Below are positions 1-8,489 of a stretch of DNA of 64,000 nucleotides, one piece after another; position 1 is the first letter of the stretch; every line of letters starts with the position of its first letter. The translations under genes were made by a program, and so were the position numbers. Source of the DNA: Actinomyces timonensis DSM 23838. Lineage in GTDB: Bacteria > Actinomycetota > Actinomycetes > Actinomycetales > Actinomycetaceae. Below the pieces are notes generated by a model. The model had not been told where the DNA came from, made no database searches, and worked only from the letters and a program-made list of their open reading frames with translations. Where the stretch lies: assembly GCF_000295095.1 (NCBI RefSeq), contig NZ_JH806633.1, positions 859,797 through 923,796 of the forward strand. Reading direction: 5' to 3'.

Positions 1-362
1 CGACCGCCAAGACCATCGTCGCCGGCGGGCGCGGCTTCAAGGCCAAGGAGGAGCTCGGCCTCCTCGAGGACGTCGCCGCCGCCCTGGGGGCGGAGACGGC
101 CTGCTCACGGCCCCTGGCCGAGACCGTCGACTGGATGCCCAAGTCCCGCTGCATCGGGGTCTCCGGCCAGAAGGTCCACCCCGACCTGTACATCGCCGTG
201 GGCATCTCCGGCCAGATGCAGCACATGGCCGGGGCGAGGGACTCGAAGACGATCGTGGTGATCAACTCCGACGCCGAGGCGCCCATCTTCGCCCAGGCCG
301 ACTACGGGGTCGTCGGCGACCTGACCACCGTGCTGCCCGCGCTCGGGAAGGCGCTCCAATGA
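1..362 (+). CDS. fixB: Electron transfer flavoprotein alpha subunit (FixB/EtfA), C-terminal part
   Basis: The window opens inside this gene; only about 119 C-terminal codons are present, read from base 3. They carry the FAD-binding domain of ETF alpha: GGRG near the start, then SGQKVHPDLYIAVGISG followed by QMQHMAG, which matches the family signature, and NSDAEAPIFAQADYGVVGD near the end. In the family this subunit holds FAD and passes electrons to an ETF:quinone oxidoreductase. The stop codon overlaps the start of the next gene (ATGA), so the two are translationally coupled in a fix-type operon. The missing N-terminus lies left of the window. Confidence 0.93.
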   Translation, partial: TAKTIVAGGRGFKAKEELGLLEDVAAALGAETACSRPLAETVDWMPKSRCIGVSGQKVHPDLYIAVGISGQMQHMAGARDSKTIVVINSDAEAPIFAQADYGVVGDLTTVLPALGKALQ

Positions 363-1267
363 CCTCCGCCGCCGCGCAGGAGGACGACGAGGTCTTCGAC
401 GCCTTCGTCGTCGGCGGCGGCGTGGCGGGCACGGTCTGCGCCTACCAGCTGGCCTCCCAGGGGCACGAGGTGGTCCTCATCGAGCGCGGCGACGAGCCCG
501 GGGCGAAGAACCTCTCCGGCGGCGTGTTCTACTGCCGCGTCATGGAGGAGGTCTTCCCGGGCTTCGTCGAGAAGGCCCCGGTGGAGCGGCGGATCACCCG
601 CAACATCGTCTCCTTCCTCAACGAGGCCTCGTCCGTCGACATCGACTACTGGGACCAGCGCCTGCACGAGCCGGCCAACGCGGTCTCCGTGCTGCGCGCC
701 CGGGTGGTCGTCTGCGCCGACGGCGTCAACTCCTTCCTGGCCCGCCAGGCGGGGGTGCGGGACAAGGAGCCCATGAAGAACCTCGCCGTCGGGGTCAAGT
801 CCGTCATACGGCTGCCGCGCGCCACCATCGAGGACCGCTTCCGGCTCACCGAGGACGACGGCGTCGCCTACGCCATCGTGGGGGACGCCACCCAGGGCTG
901 CGCGGGAGGTGGGTTCCTCTACACGAACACCGAGTCCGTCTCCGTCGGCGTGGTGCTCAGGCTCGACGACCTGGTCGCCAAGGGCCTGCGCAGCTCCGAG
1001 GTCCACGACCACTTCCTCGCCTTCACGACCGACGAGGAGCAGAGCCACATCCACGTCAACCAGGAGATCGCCCGGGCCACCGGCACCGGGAGGCTCCTCG
1101 TCCGGGTCTGCCCCGCGCACGTGTACAGCGAGGAGCCGGACGGGACCATCTCCGTCGAGTACGCCGCCTGCCTCGAGTGCGGCACATGCCTGGCCGTGGC
1201 CGCGCCCGGGGCGCTGACATGGCACTACCCCCGAGGGGGCTACGGGGTCTCCTTCCGCGAGGGCTGA
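359..1267 (+). CDS. FixC-FixX chimera: ETF-quinone oxidoreductase with internal deletions fused to its ferredoxin
   Basis: Residues 14-35 are a FAD/NAD-binding Rossmann start (VVGGGVAGTVCAYQ ending in E) typical of FixC. After about residue 98 the sequence jumps from NAVSVLRA directly into RARVVVCADGVNSF, omitting roughly 50 residues normally found there. After residue 213 (SSEVHDHFL) the FixC C-terminal half is absent and the frame continues into FixX: HIHVNQEIARATG, then CPAHVYS and CLECGTC, which keep four cysteines for an iron-sulfur cluster. FixC alone is usually about 430 residues and FixX about 95, so 302 residues for both means large in-frame losses. The product keeps a ferredoxin end but probably cannot bind FAD normally. 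It may be a decaying gene. Confidence 0.8.
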   Translation: MTSAAAQEDDEVFDAFVVGGGVAGTVCAYQLASQGHEVVLIERGDEPGAKNLSGGVFYCRVMEEVFPGFVEKAPVERRITRNIVSFLNEASSVDIDYWDQRLHEPANAVSVLRARVVVCADGVNSFLARQAGVRDKEPMKNLAVGVKSVIRLPRATIEDRFRLTEDDGVAYAIVGDATQGCAGGGFLYTNTESVSVGVVLRLDDLVAKGLRSSEVHDHFLAFTTDEEQSHIHVNQEIARATGTGRLLVRVCPAHVYSEEPDGTISVEYAACLECGTCLAVAAPGALTWHYPRGGYGVSFREG

Positions 1268-1301
1268 CGGGCCGGAGAGGCTGGCAGGGCCCGCTCCCCC
1301 C

Positions 1302-1323
1302 GGCCCGCGGGTCGCCGCGGGCC
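1302..1323. terminator. Bidirectional hairpin between converging fixC-fixX and aspA
   Basis: A perfect 9-bp stem GGCCCGCGG / CCGCGGGCC encloses a GTCG loop. It lies in the 64-bp gap between two genes that converge, where a shared terminator is expected. There is no T-run, as is common in GC-rich actinobacteria. Confidence 0.6.
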
Positions 1324-1331
1324 GGCCCGGC

Positions 1332-2801
1332 CTACTCGCCCTCGGCGACCTCGACGGGGGTGACGGAGGGGTCGGCGCCCGAGTAGTGGTGGGCGTCCCG
1401 GTACCGGGGGCGCAGGAGGTTCTCCGCGCTGAGGAGCTCGTCGAGGACGGATTCCTCCAGCAGGCCCATCTCCAGGACGACCTCGCGCACCGAGCGCCCG
1501 GAGCGCGCGCACTCGCGGCCCACGAGGTCCCCGTTGTGGTGGCCGATGACCTCATTGAGATAGGTGACGATGCCGATCGAGTCGAGCACGTTGCGCCGGC
1601 AGACCTCCTCGTTGGCCTCGATGCCCGAGACGCACAGGTCGCGCAGGACGCGCATGGCCCGGCGCAGCAGGTGGATCGACTCGAAGGCCGCCTGCCCGAT
1701 GACGGGCTCCATGACGTTGAGCTGGAGCTGGCCGGCCTCGGCCGCCATGGTGACCGTGAGGTCGTTGCCGATGACCTTGAAGCAGATCTGGTTGACGACC
1801 TCGGGGATGACGGGGTTGACCTTCGCGGGCATGATCGAGGAGCCCGCCTGGCGCTCGGGCAGGCGGATCTCCGCCAGGCCCGCGCGCGGCCCGGAGGACA
1901 GCAGCCGCAGGTCGTTGCAGATCTTGGAGAGCTTGACCGCCAGGCGCTTGATCGTGGCGTGCATGGACACATATGCGCCGGTGTCGCTCGTGGCCTCCAG
2001 GAGGTTCTGGGCCCCGGAGACCGGCAGGCCGGTGACCTCCTTGAGGTGGCGCACGGCCGTCTCGGGGTAGCCGGGGGGCGTGTTGAGGCCGGTGCCGATG
2101 GCGGTGGCGCCCAGGTTGACCTCCAGCAGGAGCGCGCTGTTGTGCATGAGGCGCGTGATCTCCTCATCGAGCAGGACGGCGAAGGCCTTGAACTCCTGGC
2201 CCAGGCTCATCGGGACCGCGTCCTGGAGCTGGGTGCGCCCCATCTTGAGGACGTCGTGGAACTGGCGGGACTTGTCGAGGAAGGCGTCGATGAGGTCGCA
2301 CAGGTCCGCCTCCATCCCGGCCACCGCCTGGTAGAGGCCCAGGCGGAATCCGGTGGGGTAGGCGTCGTTCGTCGACTGCGACTTGTTGATGTGGTCGTTG
2401 GGGTTGACGACGTCGTAGCGGCCCTTGGCGTAGCCCAGGTGCTCCAGGGCGAGGTTGGCGACGACCTCGTTGGTGTTCATGTTGAGGCTCGTGCCCGCCC
2501 CGCCCTGGAAGACGTCGACGGGGAACTGGTCCATGCACCGCCCCTCGACGAGGATCTCGTCGCATGCCCACAGCACAGCGTCGGCGAGCTCGGGGTCCAG
2601 CGTCCCCAGCTCGAGGTTGGCCAGGGCGGAGGCCTTCTTGACCTGGACCATGCCCCGGACCAGCTCCGGGACGTCGCCGATGGTCGTGCCCGAGATCTGG
2701 AAGTTCTCAATGGCCCGCAGCGTGTGGATGCCCCAGTAGGCGTCGAGGGGCACCTCGCGCGATCCCAGGAGATCCACCTCGGTACGAGTCGCCGGTCGCA
2801 T
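1332..2801 (-). CDS. aspA: Aspartate ammonia-lyase
   Basis: Converts L-aspartate to fumarate and ammonia. The 489-residue product has the fumarase/aspartase family layout: [12 protein letters not shown], then [18 protein letters not shown], then [15 protein letters not shown], and the catalytic-loop signature [18 protein letters not shown] in place of the fumarase NDQ motif and the [12 protein letters not shown] segment fit aspartase better than fumarase. The start at 2801 is chosen because AAGGAGA precedes it by 6 nt; a longer reading frame upstream has no such site. Read divergently from the regulator at 2922 and convergently with fixC-fixX. The fumarate could feed anaerobic respiration or the TCA branch, which is inference. 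Confidence 0.92.
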   Translation of the reverse strand: MRPATRTEVDLLGSREVPLDAYWGIHTLRAIENFQISGTTIGDVPELVRGMVQVKKASALANLELGTLDPELADAVLWACDEILVEGRCMDQFPVDVFQGGAGTSLNMNTNEVVANLALEHLGYAKGRYDVVNPNDHINKSQSTNDAYPTGFRLGLYQAVAGMEADLCDLIDAFLDKSRQFHDVLKMGRTQLQDAVPMSLGQEFKAFAVLLDEEITRLMHNSALLLEVNLGATAIGTGLNTPPGYPETAVRHLKEVTGLPVSGAQNLLEATSDTGAYVSMHATIKRLAVKLSKICNDLRLLSSGPRAGLAEIRLPERQAGSSIMPAKVNPVIPEVVNQICFKVIGNDLTVTMAAEAGQLQLNVMEPVIGQAAFESIHLLRRAMRVLRDLCVSGIEANEEVCRRNVLDSIGIVTYLNEVIGHHNGDLVGRECARSGRSVREVVLEMGLLEESVLDELLSAENLLRPRYRDAHHYSGADPSVTPVEVAEGE

Positions 2802-2921
2802 GTCTGTCTCCTTCGCTAGGATCTCAGGGCCGACGGAGCGGGCCCCATTCCCCGCCCCATCGCGCCTCAATCGGGTGCTCTACATTATCCCCGGCACGCG
2901 CGCACTGGGTAGCATCTGACC

Positions 2922-4133
2922 ATGGACGAGTTGAGCGAGGCGTCGGTCGCGGCCCTCCGGCGGGCGCAGAACACGATCATCGAGCACTCCCTCGACCGCA
3001 TCAGCGCCGCCCACCCCTGGTACCGCACGCTTCCCGAGGCCTCGCGCAGGCAGATCGAGAAGGTCTCCCACCTGGGTGTGACCATGTTCGTCGACTCCGT
3101 CGAGGAGCCCGAGAGCGCGGCGAAGCCCTCCCAGATCTTCTCCGTCGCCCCCGCGACCCTCACCGGCACGATCACCCTGGGCCAGACCCTCGACCTCGTG
3201 CGCACCGTTCTCGACGTCGTCGTCGAGGAGGCCCCCCAGGCGGTTCCCGCCGAGGACCACGACGCCGTCCGCATCCTCGTGCTCACCTTCGGCCGCGATG
3301 TCGGCTTCGCCGCCGCGGAGGTCTACGCCCGCGCCGCCGAGGCCCGCGGCGCCTGGGACGCGCGCCTGGAGTCGGTGGCCGTCGACTCCATGCTCCACGG
3401 CACCCCCACGGAGGCGGCCACGCGCGCCGGCTCGGCGGGCTGGAGCCACCGCGGCCCCGTCGTCGCCATCGCCTCGCGAACGGCGCTCGACGCGATCGCC
3501 ACCTCCCGCCTGCGCCACGCCTGCCGGGCGGAGGCCGAGGACTGCCTCGTCTCGGTGCGCGGGGACTCGGTCATCATCATCCTGGGCGGCCCCTCCCCCG
3601 AGGCGCCCAGCGGACCAGCGGGCCAGCACAGCCAGCCCAGCCGGGACAGCCGCGCCGAGCGCGGCGTCGATGAGATCGCCCTGGAGATCGCCGCCTCCCT
3701 CGACGGCCCCACCGTGGTGGGCCCCGTGGTGGCCGAGGTGGATCACGCGGGACTCTCCCTGCGCTCGGCGCTGGCGGGCCTGAGGGCACTGCCGGGCTGG
3801 GCCGAGGCCCCCAACCCCGTGCGCGCCGACGACCTCCTCCCCGAGCGCCTCCTGTCCGGCGACGAGCTCGCCCATGAGCAGATCCTCGCCCTCGTCCACG
3901 AGCCCCTCCACGCCATGGGCGACCCCTTCGAGGAGACCGTCGCCACCTACCTGGCCCTCGGCGGGAGCCTGGAGGCCACCGCGAGGGCCCTGTTCGTCCA
4001 CGCGAACACCGTCCGCTACCGCCTGGGGCGGGTGAGCGAGCAGGTGGGCTGGGACGCGACGAATCCCCGCGATGGGCTCATGCTCCACATGGCGGTGCTC
4101 GTCGGCCGGCTCGCCGCGGCCTCGCGCCTCTAG
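2922..4133 (+). CDS. PucR/CdaR-type transcriptional regulator, probable FasR activator of fatty-acid genes
   Basis: A 403-residue protein with a C-terminal PucR-type helix-turn-helix (about residues 340-395): GDPFEETVATYLALGGSLEATA, then FVHANTVRYRLGRV. The middle is a degenerate GGDEF-like domain common in this family. In Streptomyces the PucR-type FasR sits just upstream of fabD-fabH-acpP-fabF and activates them; the same position before acpP-fabF here supports that role. A candidate -10 hexamer TAGCAT (2910-2915) ends 6 nt before the ATG and there is no Shine-Dalgarno site, so the mRNA is probably leaderless. Confidence 0.82.
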   Translation: MDELSEASVAALRRAQNTIIEHSLDRISAAHPWYRTLPEASRRQIEKVSHLGVTMFVDSVEEPESAAKPSQIFSVAPATLTGTITLGQTLDLVRTVLDVVVEEAPQAVPAEDHDAVRILVLTFGRDVGFAAAEVYARAAEARGAWDARLESVAVDSMLHGTPTEAATRAGSAGWSHRGPVVAIASRTALDAIATSRLRHACRAEAEDCLVSVRGDSVIIILGGPSPEAPSGPAGQHSQPSRDSRAERGVDEIALEIAASLDGPTVVGPVVAEVDHAGLSLRSALAGLRALPGWAEAPNPVRADDLLPERLLSGDELAHEQILALVHEPLHAMGDPFEETVATYLALGGSLEATARALFVHANTVRYRLGRVSEQVGWDATNPRDGLMLHMAVLVGRLAAASRL

Positions 4134-4239
4134 CCCCCGGCCCCGCTCGGGCCCGCGGCCCGTCTCCCTCCCCCTGACCTCCCTGACAATCACACCCATC
4201 CGGCGGCGCGCGCCGCCCCGACCCACCAAGGAGTCCACC

Positions 4240-4497
4240 ATGGCTGACACGGCCGAGGAGACCACCGACGTCCTGGACGTCATCATCGAGCTCGCCGCCG
4301 AGGAGGCCGGGGTGGCGCCCGAGTCGATCACCGCCGACTCGCGCTTCGCCGAGGACCTCGACGTCGACTCCCTCGGGCTGCTCACCATCGCCACGCAGGT
4401 CGAGGAGCGCTTCGGCGTCACCCTCGAGGACGCCCTCATCCCCACCCTTCCGACCGTGGGCGCCCTCGCCGACCTCGTCGCGGCCCGCAGGGCCTGA
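4240..4497 (+). CDS. acpP: Acyl carrier protein
   Basis: An 85-residue acidic protein with the phosphopantetheine site DVDSLG (serine near residue 46) and the usual four-helix ACP pattern. It carries growing acyl chains on the 4'-phosphopantetheine arm. The ATG at 4240 is preceded by AAGGAG 6 nt upstream (CACCAAGGAGTCCACC), which decides the start over an in-frame upstream ATG at 4072. It follows the FasR-type regulator and precedes fabF by only 5 bases, so acpP-fabF form an operon. Malonyl transferase (fabD) and fabH, usual partners in this cluster, are absent here. Confidence 0.92.
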   Translation: MADTAEETTDVLDVIIELAAEEAGVAPESITADSRFAEDLDVDSLGLLTIATQVEERFGVTLEDALIPTLPTVGALADLVAARRA

Positions 4498-4502
4498 CCC
4501 CC

Positions 4503-5786
4503 GTGCCCGGCGAGGAGCCCCGCCGCCGCGCCGGCCAGCTGCCTGACCAGGAGGCCGAGAGCGAGGTCGTCATCACCGGCCTGGGCGCCACCACGCCGCT
4601 CGGCGGCAACGTGGCGAGCACCTGGGAGGCGCTGCGCTCCGGCGAGTGCGCCGTCCGCCCGATCGGCCAGGAGTGGGCCGAGGAGATGGGCCTGCCGGTG
4701 CGCATCGCCGCACCCCTCGCCGTCGAGCCCGCTGACGTCCTCACCCGCAAGGAGCTGCGGCGGCTCGATAGGTCCAGCCAGCTCGCGCTCATCGCCTCAC
4801 GCGAGGCCTGGGCCCAGGCCGGCTCCCCGGAGGTCGACGGCGAGAGGCTGGCTGTGTCCATCGCGCCCGGCATGGGGCCGGTGCTCTCCGTCATGGAGGC
4901 CTGGGACGCGCTGCGCGAGCGGGGCCCGCGCAGGGTGGCGCCCACTGCGGTGCCCGCCCTCATGCCCAACGCCCCGGCGGTCGCCGTCGGCATCGAGCTG
5001 GGGGCGCGGGCAGGCATCCACTCCCCCGTGGCCGCCTGCGCCTCCGGGGCCGAGGCGATCGCCCACGGCGCCGACCTCATCTCCCTGGGGCGCGCGGACA
5101 TGGTCCTGGCCGGCGGGACCGACGCCGCGCTGCACCCGATGACCGTGGCCGCCTTCGCCGCCATGCGGGCACTGTCCACGCGCAATGACGATCCCGCGGG
5201 GGCCTCGCGGCCCCTGGCGGCCGACCGCGACGGCTTCGTCCTGGGCGAGGGGGCCGGCGTCGTCGTCCTGGAGTCCGCCGGGCACGCGCGAGCCCGGGGC
5301 GCCCACCCGCTCGCGCGCCTGGCAGGCTGGGCGATCACCGCCGACGCCATGGATGTCGCCCGCCCCGATCCCACGGGGACCCAGCAGGAGCGCGCCCTGC
5401 GCCAGGCCCTCGACCAGGCCGGCCTCGCCCCGGGCGAGCTCGGCCATATCAACGCCCACGCCACGTCCACGCCCGCCGGCGACATCGTCGAGGCGCGGGC
5501 CATCGCGCGGACTGTCCCCGGCGCGGCGCTCAGCGCCACGAAATCGGCCACCGGGCACCTGCTCGGAGGCGCCGGTGGCCTGGAGGCGGTCCTGGCCGCC
5601 ATGGCGATCGTGGAGGAGTTCCTCCCCCCGACCCTCCTGCCCGGCGGGATCGACCCGGAGATCGCGGATCTGGGGCTCGACGTCGTCGGCCCCGATGGGC
5701 GCGAGGCGCCGGGCCTGGCGAGCGCCGCGTCGACCTCCTTCGGATTCGGCGGGCACAACGCGGCGCTCGTGCTGCGCCGGCCCTGA
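4503..5786 (+). CDS. fabF: Beta-ketoacyl-ACP synthase II
   Basis: Condenses malonyl-ACP with acyl-ACP. The 427-residue protein has the thiolase-fold Cys-His-His triad: catalytic Cys in PVAACASGAEAIAHG, His in NAHATSTPAGD, and the second His in KSATGHLLGGAGG. The C-terminal FGFGGHNAALVL also fits KASII. A GTG start at 4503, 5 bases after acpP, is the first plausible start; the first 20 residues are poorly conserved so the true start could be slightly later. The gene converges on the DUF3145 gene. Confidence 0.92.
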   Translation: MPGEEPRRRAGQLPDQEAESEVVITGLGATTPLGGNVASTWEALRSGECAVRPIGQEWAEEMGLPVRIAAPLAVEPADVLTRKELRRLDRSSQLALIASREAWAQAGSPEVDGERLAVSIAPGMGPVLSVMEAWDALRERGPRRVAPTAVPALMPNAPAVAVGIELGARAGIHSPVAACASGAEAIAHGADLISLGRADMVLAGGTDAALHPMTVAAFAAMRALSTRNDDPAGASRPLAADRDGFVLGEGAGVVVLESAGHARARGAHPLARLAGWAITADAMDVARPDPTGTQQERALRQALDQAGLAPGELGHINAHATSTPAGDIVEARAIARTVPGAALSATKSATGHLLGGAGGLEAVLAAMAIVEEFLPPTLLPGGIDPEIADLGLDVVGPDGREAPGLASAASTSFGFGGHNAALVLRRP

Positions 5787-5811
5787 GCCCGCCCGCGCTC
5801 CGCGGGGCCCG

Positions 5812-6312
5812 TCAGCCGACCCTGTGGAGCCAGCGCACGGGGGCGCCGGAGCCTGCGTAGCGGAAGGGCTCGAGCTCGTCGTCCCAGGCCTGGCCCAGGG
5901 CCAGGTCGAGGTGGCGGCGCATGGCATCGGGCTGGGAGGCGTACTGGAGGGCGGCTCGGATGCGGTCCTCGGGGACGACGACGTTGCCGTGGACATCGGT
6001 CTGGGCGTGGAAGATCCCAAGGTCAGGGGTGTGCGACCAGCGCCCGCCATCGCAGCCGGGGCTGGCCTCCTCCGTCACCTCATAGCGCAGGTTGGCCCAT
6101 CCCCGCAGGGCGGAGGCGAGGACCGCGCCCATGCCGACCCGCCCCACCCAACTGGTCTCGGCGCGCATCATGCCGGGAGCGGCAGGCTGCTCGGTCCAGT
6201 CGAGGTGGAGCTCGGTGCCCAGGGCGTTCTGCGCCGCCCAGACGATATGCGGGCACAGCGCCCGGGGGGCGGAGTGCACGAAAAGTACACCGCGGGTGTA
6301 ACCACCGTTCAC
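5812..6312 (-). CDS. DUF3145 family protein
   Basis: A 166-residue actinobacterial protein of unknown function, recognised by TRGVLFVHSAPRALCPH near the start and by its place next to fabF, where the family also occurs in Streptomyces. No membrane segment or known catalytic motif is visible. The GTG at 6312 is chosen because a perfect AGGAGG lies 9 nt upstream; the longer frame starting at 6366 would translate that ribosome-binding site. Its repeated association with acpP-fabF suggests a link to fatty-acid synthesis, which is inference only. Confidence 0.85.
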   Translation of the reverse strand: MNGGYTRGVLFVHSAPRALCPHIVWAAQNALGTELHLDWTEQPAAPGMMRAETSWVGRVGMGAVLASALRGWANLRYEVTEEASPGCDGGRWSHTPDLGIFHAQTDVHGNVVVPEDRIRAALQYASQPDAMRRHLDLALGQAWDDELEPFRYAGSGAPVRWLHRVG

Positions 6313-6485
6313 GATCAACAGCCTCCTGGATTGGTCGAGGGTCGTCTTCCCCAACGATCTCGCCAAGTGACTCCAGGGCGGTCATCATGATGCACGCGGC
6401 GTGCCCTTGAATCATGCCAGGATGCGGGCCGCCGCTCAAGGCGGCTCGCCCGCGGTCGCCGCAGCCGGCGCGGCCGCGGCGGGCC

Positions 6486-6977
6486 TCACAGCCCCTGCTC
6501 GCGCAGCTCCTTCATCGCCTTGGCGCGGTTCTTGCGATCCAGGCGGTCCAGGTAGAGGTGGCCCTCGAGGTGGTCGCACTCGTGCTGCAGGCAGCGGCCC
6601 ATGAGCTCCTCCCCCTCGACGACGATCTCCTTGCCATCGAGGTCGATGCCCGTGGCGCGCGCGTACCACGCGCGCTTGGTGGGGAACCAGAGGCCCGGCA
6701 CGGACAGGCAGCCCTCCTCACCATCCTGGTACTCGTCCCAGACGAGCTCGTCGAGGCGGGGGTTGAGGATGTAGCCGATCTCGCCGTCGATGTTCCAGGA
6801 GAAAGCGCGCAGGCCGACGCCGATCTGGTTCGCCGCCAGGCCCGCGCGGCCATCCTCATCCACCGTCTCGAGGAGGTCCTCCACGAGCGACTTCACTGAG
6901 TCGTCGATATCAGTGATCCACGCGCACTCCGTGCGCAGGACCGGGTCGCCGATGATGCGGATGTCGCGGTATGCCAT
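6486..6977 (-). CDS. def: Peptide deformylase
   Basis: Removes the formyl group from the N-terminal methionine of new proteins. All three metal-site motifs are present in 163 residues: GLAANQIG (motif 1), EGCLSVPG with the Cys ligand (motif 2), and QHECDHLEG with the two His ligands and catalytic Glu (motif 3). A candidate -10 GAGGAT (6984-6989) lies 6 nt before the ATG with no Shine-Dalgarno site, suggesting a leaderless transcript. The 173-bp gap to the DUF3145 gene on the same strand shows no other gene. Confidence 0.95.
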   Translation of the reverse strand: MAYRDIRIIGDPVLRTECAWITDIDDSVKSLVEDLLETVDEDGRAGLAANQIGVGLRAFSWNIDGEIGYILNPRLDELVWDEYQDGEEGCLSVPGLWFPTKRAWYARATGIDLDGKEIVVEGEELMGRCLQHECDHLEGHLYLDRLDRKNRAKAMKELREQGL

Positions 6978-7008
6978 GCGCCCATCCTCTCACGGCCGGT
7001 GGGCGCGC

Positions 7009-8472
7009 TCAGACGATGCCCAGCGGGGTCCCCGGGGTGAAGCCGGGGAACACCTCGGACACGGAGGCCTTGTTGCCGAGCTTGTTCGACACGATCTCGG
7101 ACAGGGCCTGTCGGTAGTCCAGGGTGATCGGGACGTCGCCCAGGGAGAGGTTGGAGTCCACCAGGCTGGGGACCTTGCCCAGGACGCGCCCGCCCTTGAC
7201 TCCCCCGCCCATGACGAACATCGTGTTCCCCTGGCCGTGGTCGACCCCGCCGGAGCCGTTCTCCGCGACGCGCCTGCCGAACTCGCTCATGGTGACGATC
7301 GTCGTCGTCGCCCACTTGTCCCCCAGGTCCTTGCGGAATGCCGCCAGGCCGTCGGCGAAGTCGCGGGCGCGGCGGGAGAACCAGGCCTGCTCATCGGAGG
7401 CCTGGCCCAGGCCCGAGTGCATATCCCAGTCGCCGATGTCGATGCAGGCGACCTCCATGCCCACCCCGGCCTTGGCCATGCGGGCGATCTCCGCCAGGCC
7501 CTTGCCCCAGTCGGAGTCCGGGTAGCCGGCCGAGGAGCTCTGGGGGTAGGAGGAGCGGACCTGCTGGAGGGTGCTGGCGGCGTCGAAGGCCGACTGCGCG
7601 CAGCGCTGGACCTCTCCCCCGGCGCCCCCGTACATCTCGTCCAGGGCCCGCCGGATACGGGACTTCATGTCATCGCCGCCCCAGACCTGCAGGTCGAACT
7701 CGTCGATCGAGGACACCGCCAGGGTGTCGAGGTTGTTGGTGGTCAGGGAGAAGACGGTCGAGGTCCCGATGGTCACGCCCCGGAAGGTCCCCGTGTCCGA
7801 GGACTTGGTCTGGAGGTGGCGGCCGAGCCAGCCCGAGCGGACGGAGGCCGGCGCGGCCCGCTCCACCGTGACCTGGTCGGTGAAGTGGGAGCGGGAGACA
7901 TCCGGCGAGCCCGAGCCCTGGATGATGGCCATCTCCCCGGCGTCCCAGATGGGCTTGAGGGCCTTCATGTGGTTGTTGAGGCCCCAGGTGGAGTCCAGCG
8001 ACATCGTCTGCTCGGCGCGCACGGCGATCGTCGAGCGGGCCGCGTAGTAGGCGGGGTCGTTGAGGGGGACGACGGCGGAGAGGCCGTCGAAGCCGCCGCG
8101 CATGAACACGCAGACGAGCAGCTCGTTGCCGCCGTCGGCCGAGGGGGCCGCGAAGGAGTAGCGGGGCATCGAGGTGGTCGTCAGCAGCGCGCCGAAGCCG
8201 GCGGCCGCGCCAGCCAGGATGTGGCGGCGCTTGACGTTCGTGGGGCCGCCGTCGACGTGGTCGACGTCGGTGAGCTCGGGCAGGTCGTACTTCTCGGTGA
8301 CGTAGCCGTCCGCCTGGCACCCGGTCATGTGCTTGGTCTGACCGTCGACGTCGACCAGGAGGGCGTCCTGGGCCTCGTCGTGGTGGTGCATGGGGGTGAC
8401 GATGTCCTCCCTCATGAGGGCGGCGCCCTGGGTGAAGCGGGTCTTGCGGTTCCTGGGCTTGGAGTGCGCCAT
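7009..8472 (-). CDS. DUF1501 family protein, probable Tat-exported
   Basis: A 487-residue member of the DUF1501 (sulfatase/alkaline-phosphatase-fold) family. Residues about 75-105 contain a twin-arginine stretch, VKRRHILAGAAAGFGALL, typical of Tat substrates, though it sits unusually far from the N-terminus. The body has VCVFMRGGFDGLSAVVPLND, SRSHFTDQVTVE, DIGDWDMHSGLGQ and TMSEFGRRVAENGSGGVDHG, all typical of the family. Start at 8472 chosen by GAGGAGA upstream. It lies 17 bp after the DUF1800 gene; the two families are commonly paired in bacteria. Substrate unknown. Confidence 0.85.
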   Translation of the reverse strand: MAHSKPRNRKTRFTQGAALMREDIVTPMHHHDEAQDALLVDVDGQTKHMTGCQADGYVTEKYDLPELTDVDHVDGGPTNVKRRHILAGAAAGFGALLTTTSMPRYSFAAPSADGGNELLVCVFMRGGFDGLSAVVPLNDPAYYAARSTIAVRAEQTMSLDSTWGLNNHMKALKPIWDAGEMAIIQGSGSPDVSRSHFTDQVTVERAAPASVRSGWLGRHLQTKSSDTGTFRGVTIGTSTVFSLTTNNLDTLAVSSIDEFDLQVWGGDDMKSRIRRALDEMYGGAGGEVQRCAQSAFDAASTLQQVRSSYPQSSSAGYPDSDWGKGLAEIARMAKAGVGMEVACIDIGDWDMHSGLGQASDEQAWFSRRARDFADGLAAFRKDLGDKWATTTIVTMSEFGRRVAENGSGGVDHGQGNTMFVMGGGVKGGRVLGKVPSLVDSNLSLGDVPITLDYRQALSEIVSNKLGNKASVSEVFPGFTPGTPLGIV

Positions 8473-8489
8473 GGTTGTCTCGTCTCCTC

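Noticed and set aside
5812-6366. Longer DUF3145 start at 6366
   Set aside because: It would translate the AGGAGG site that clearly serves the GTG at 6312.
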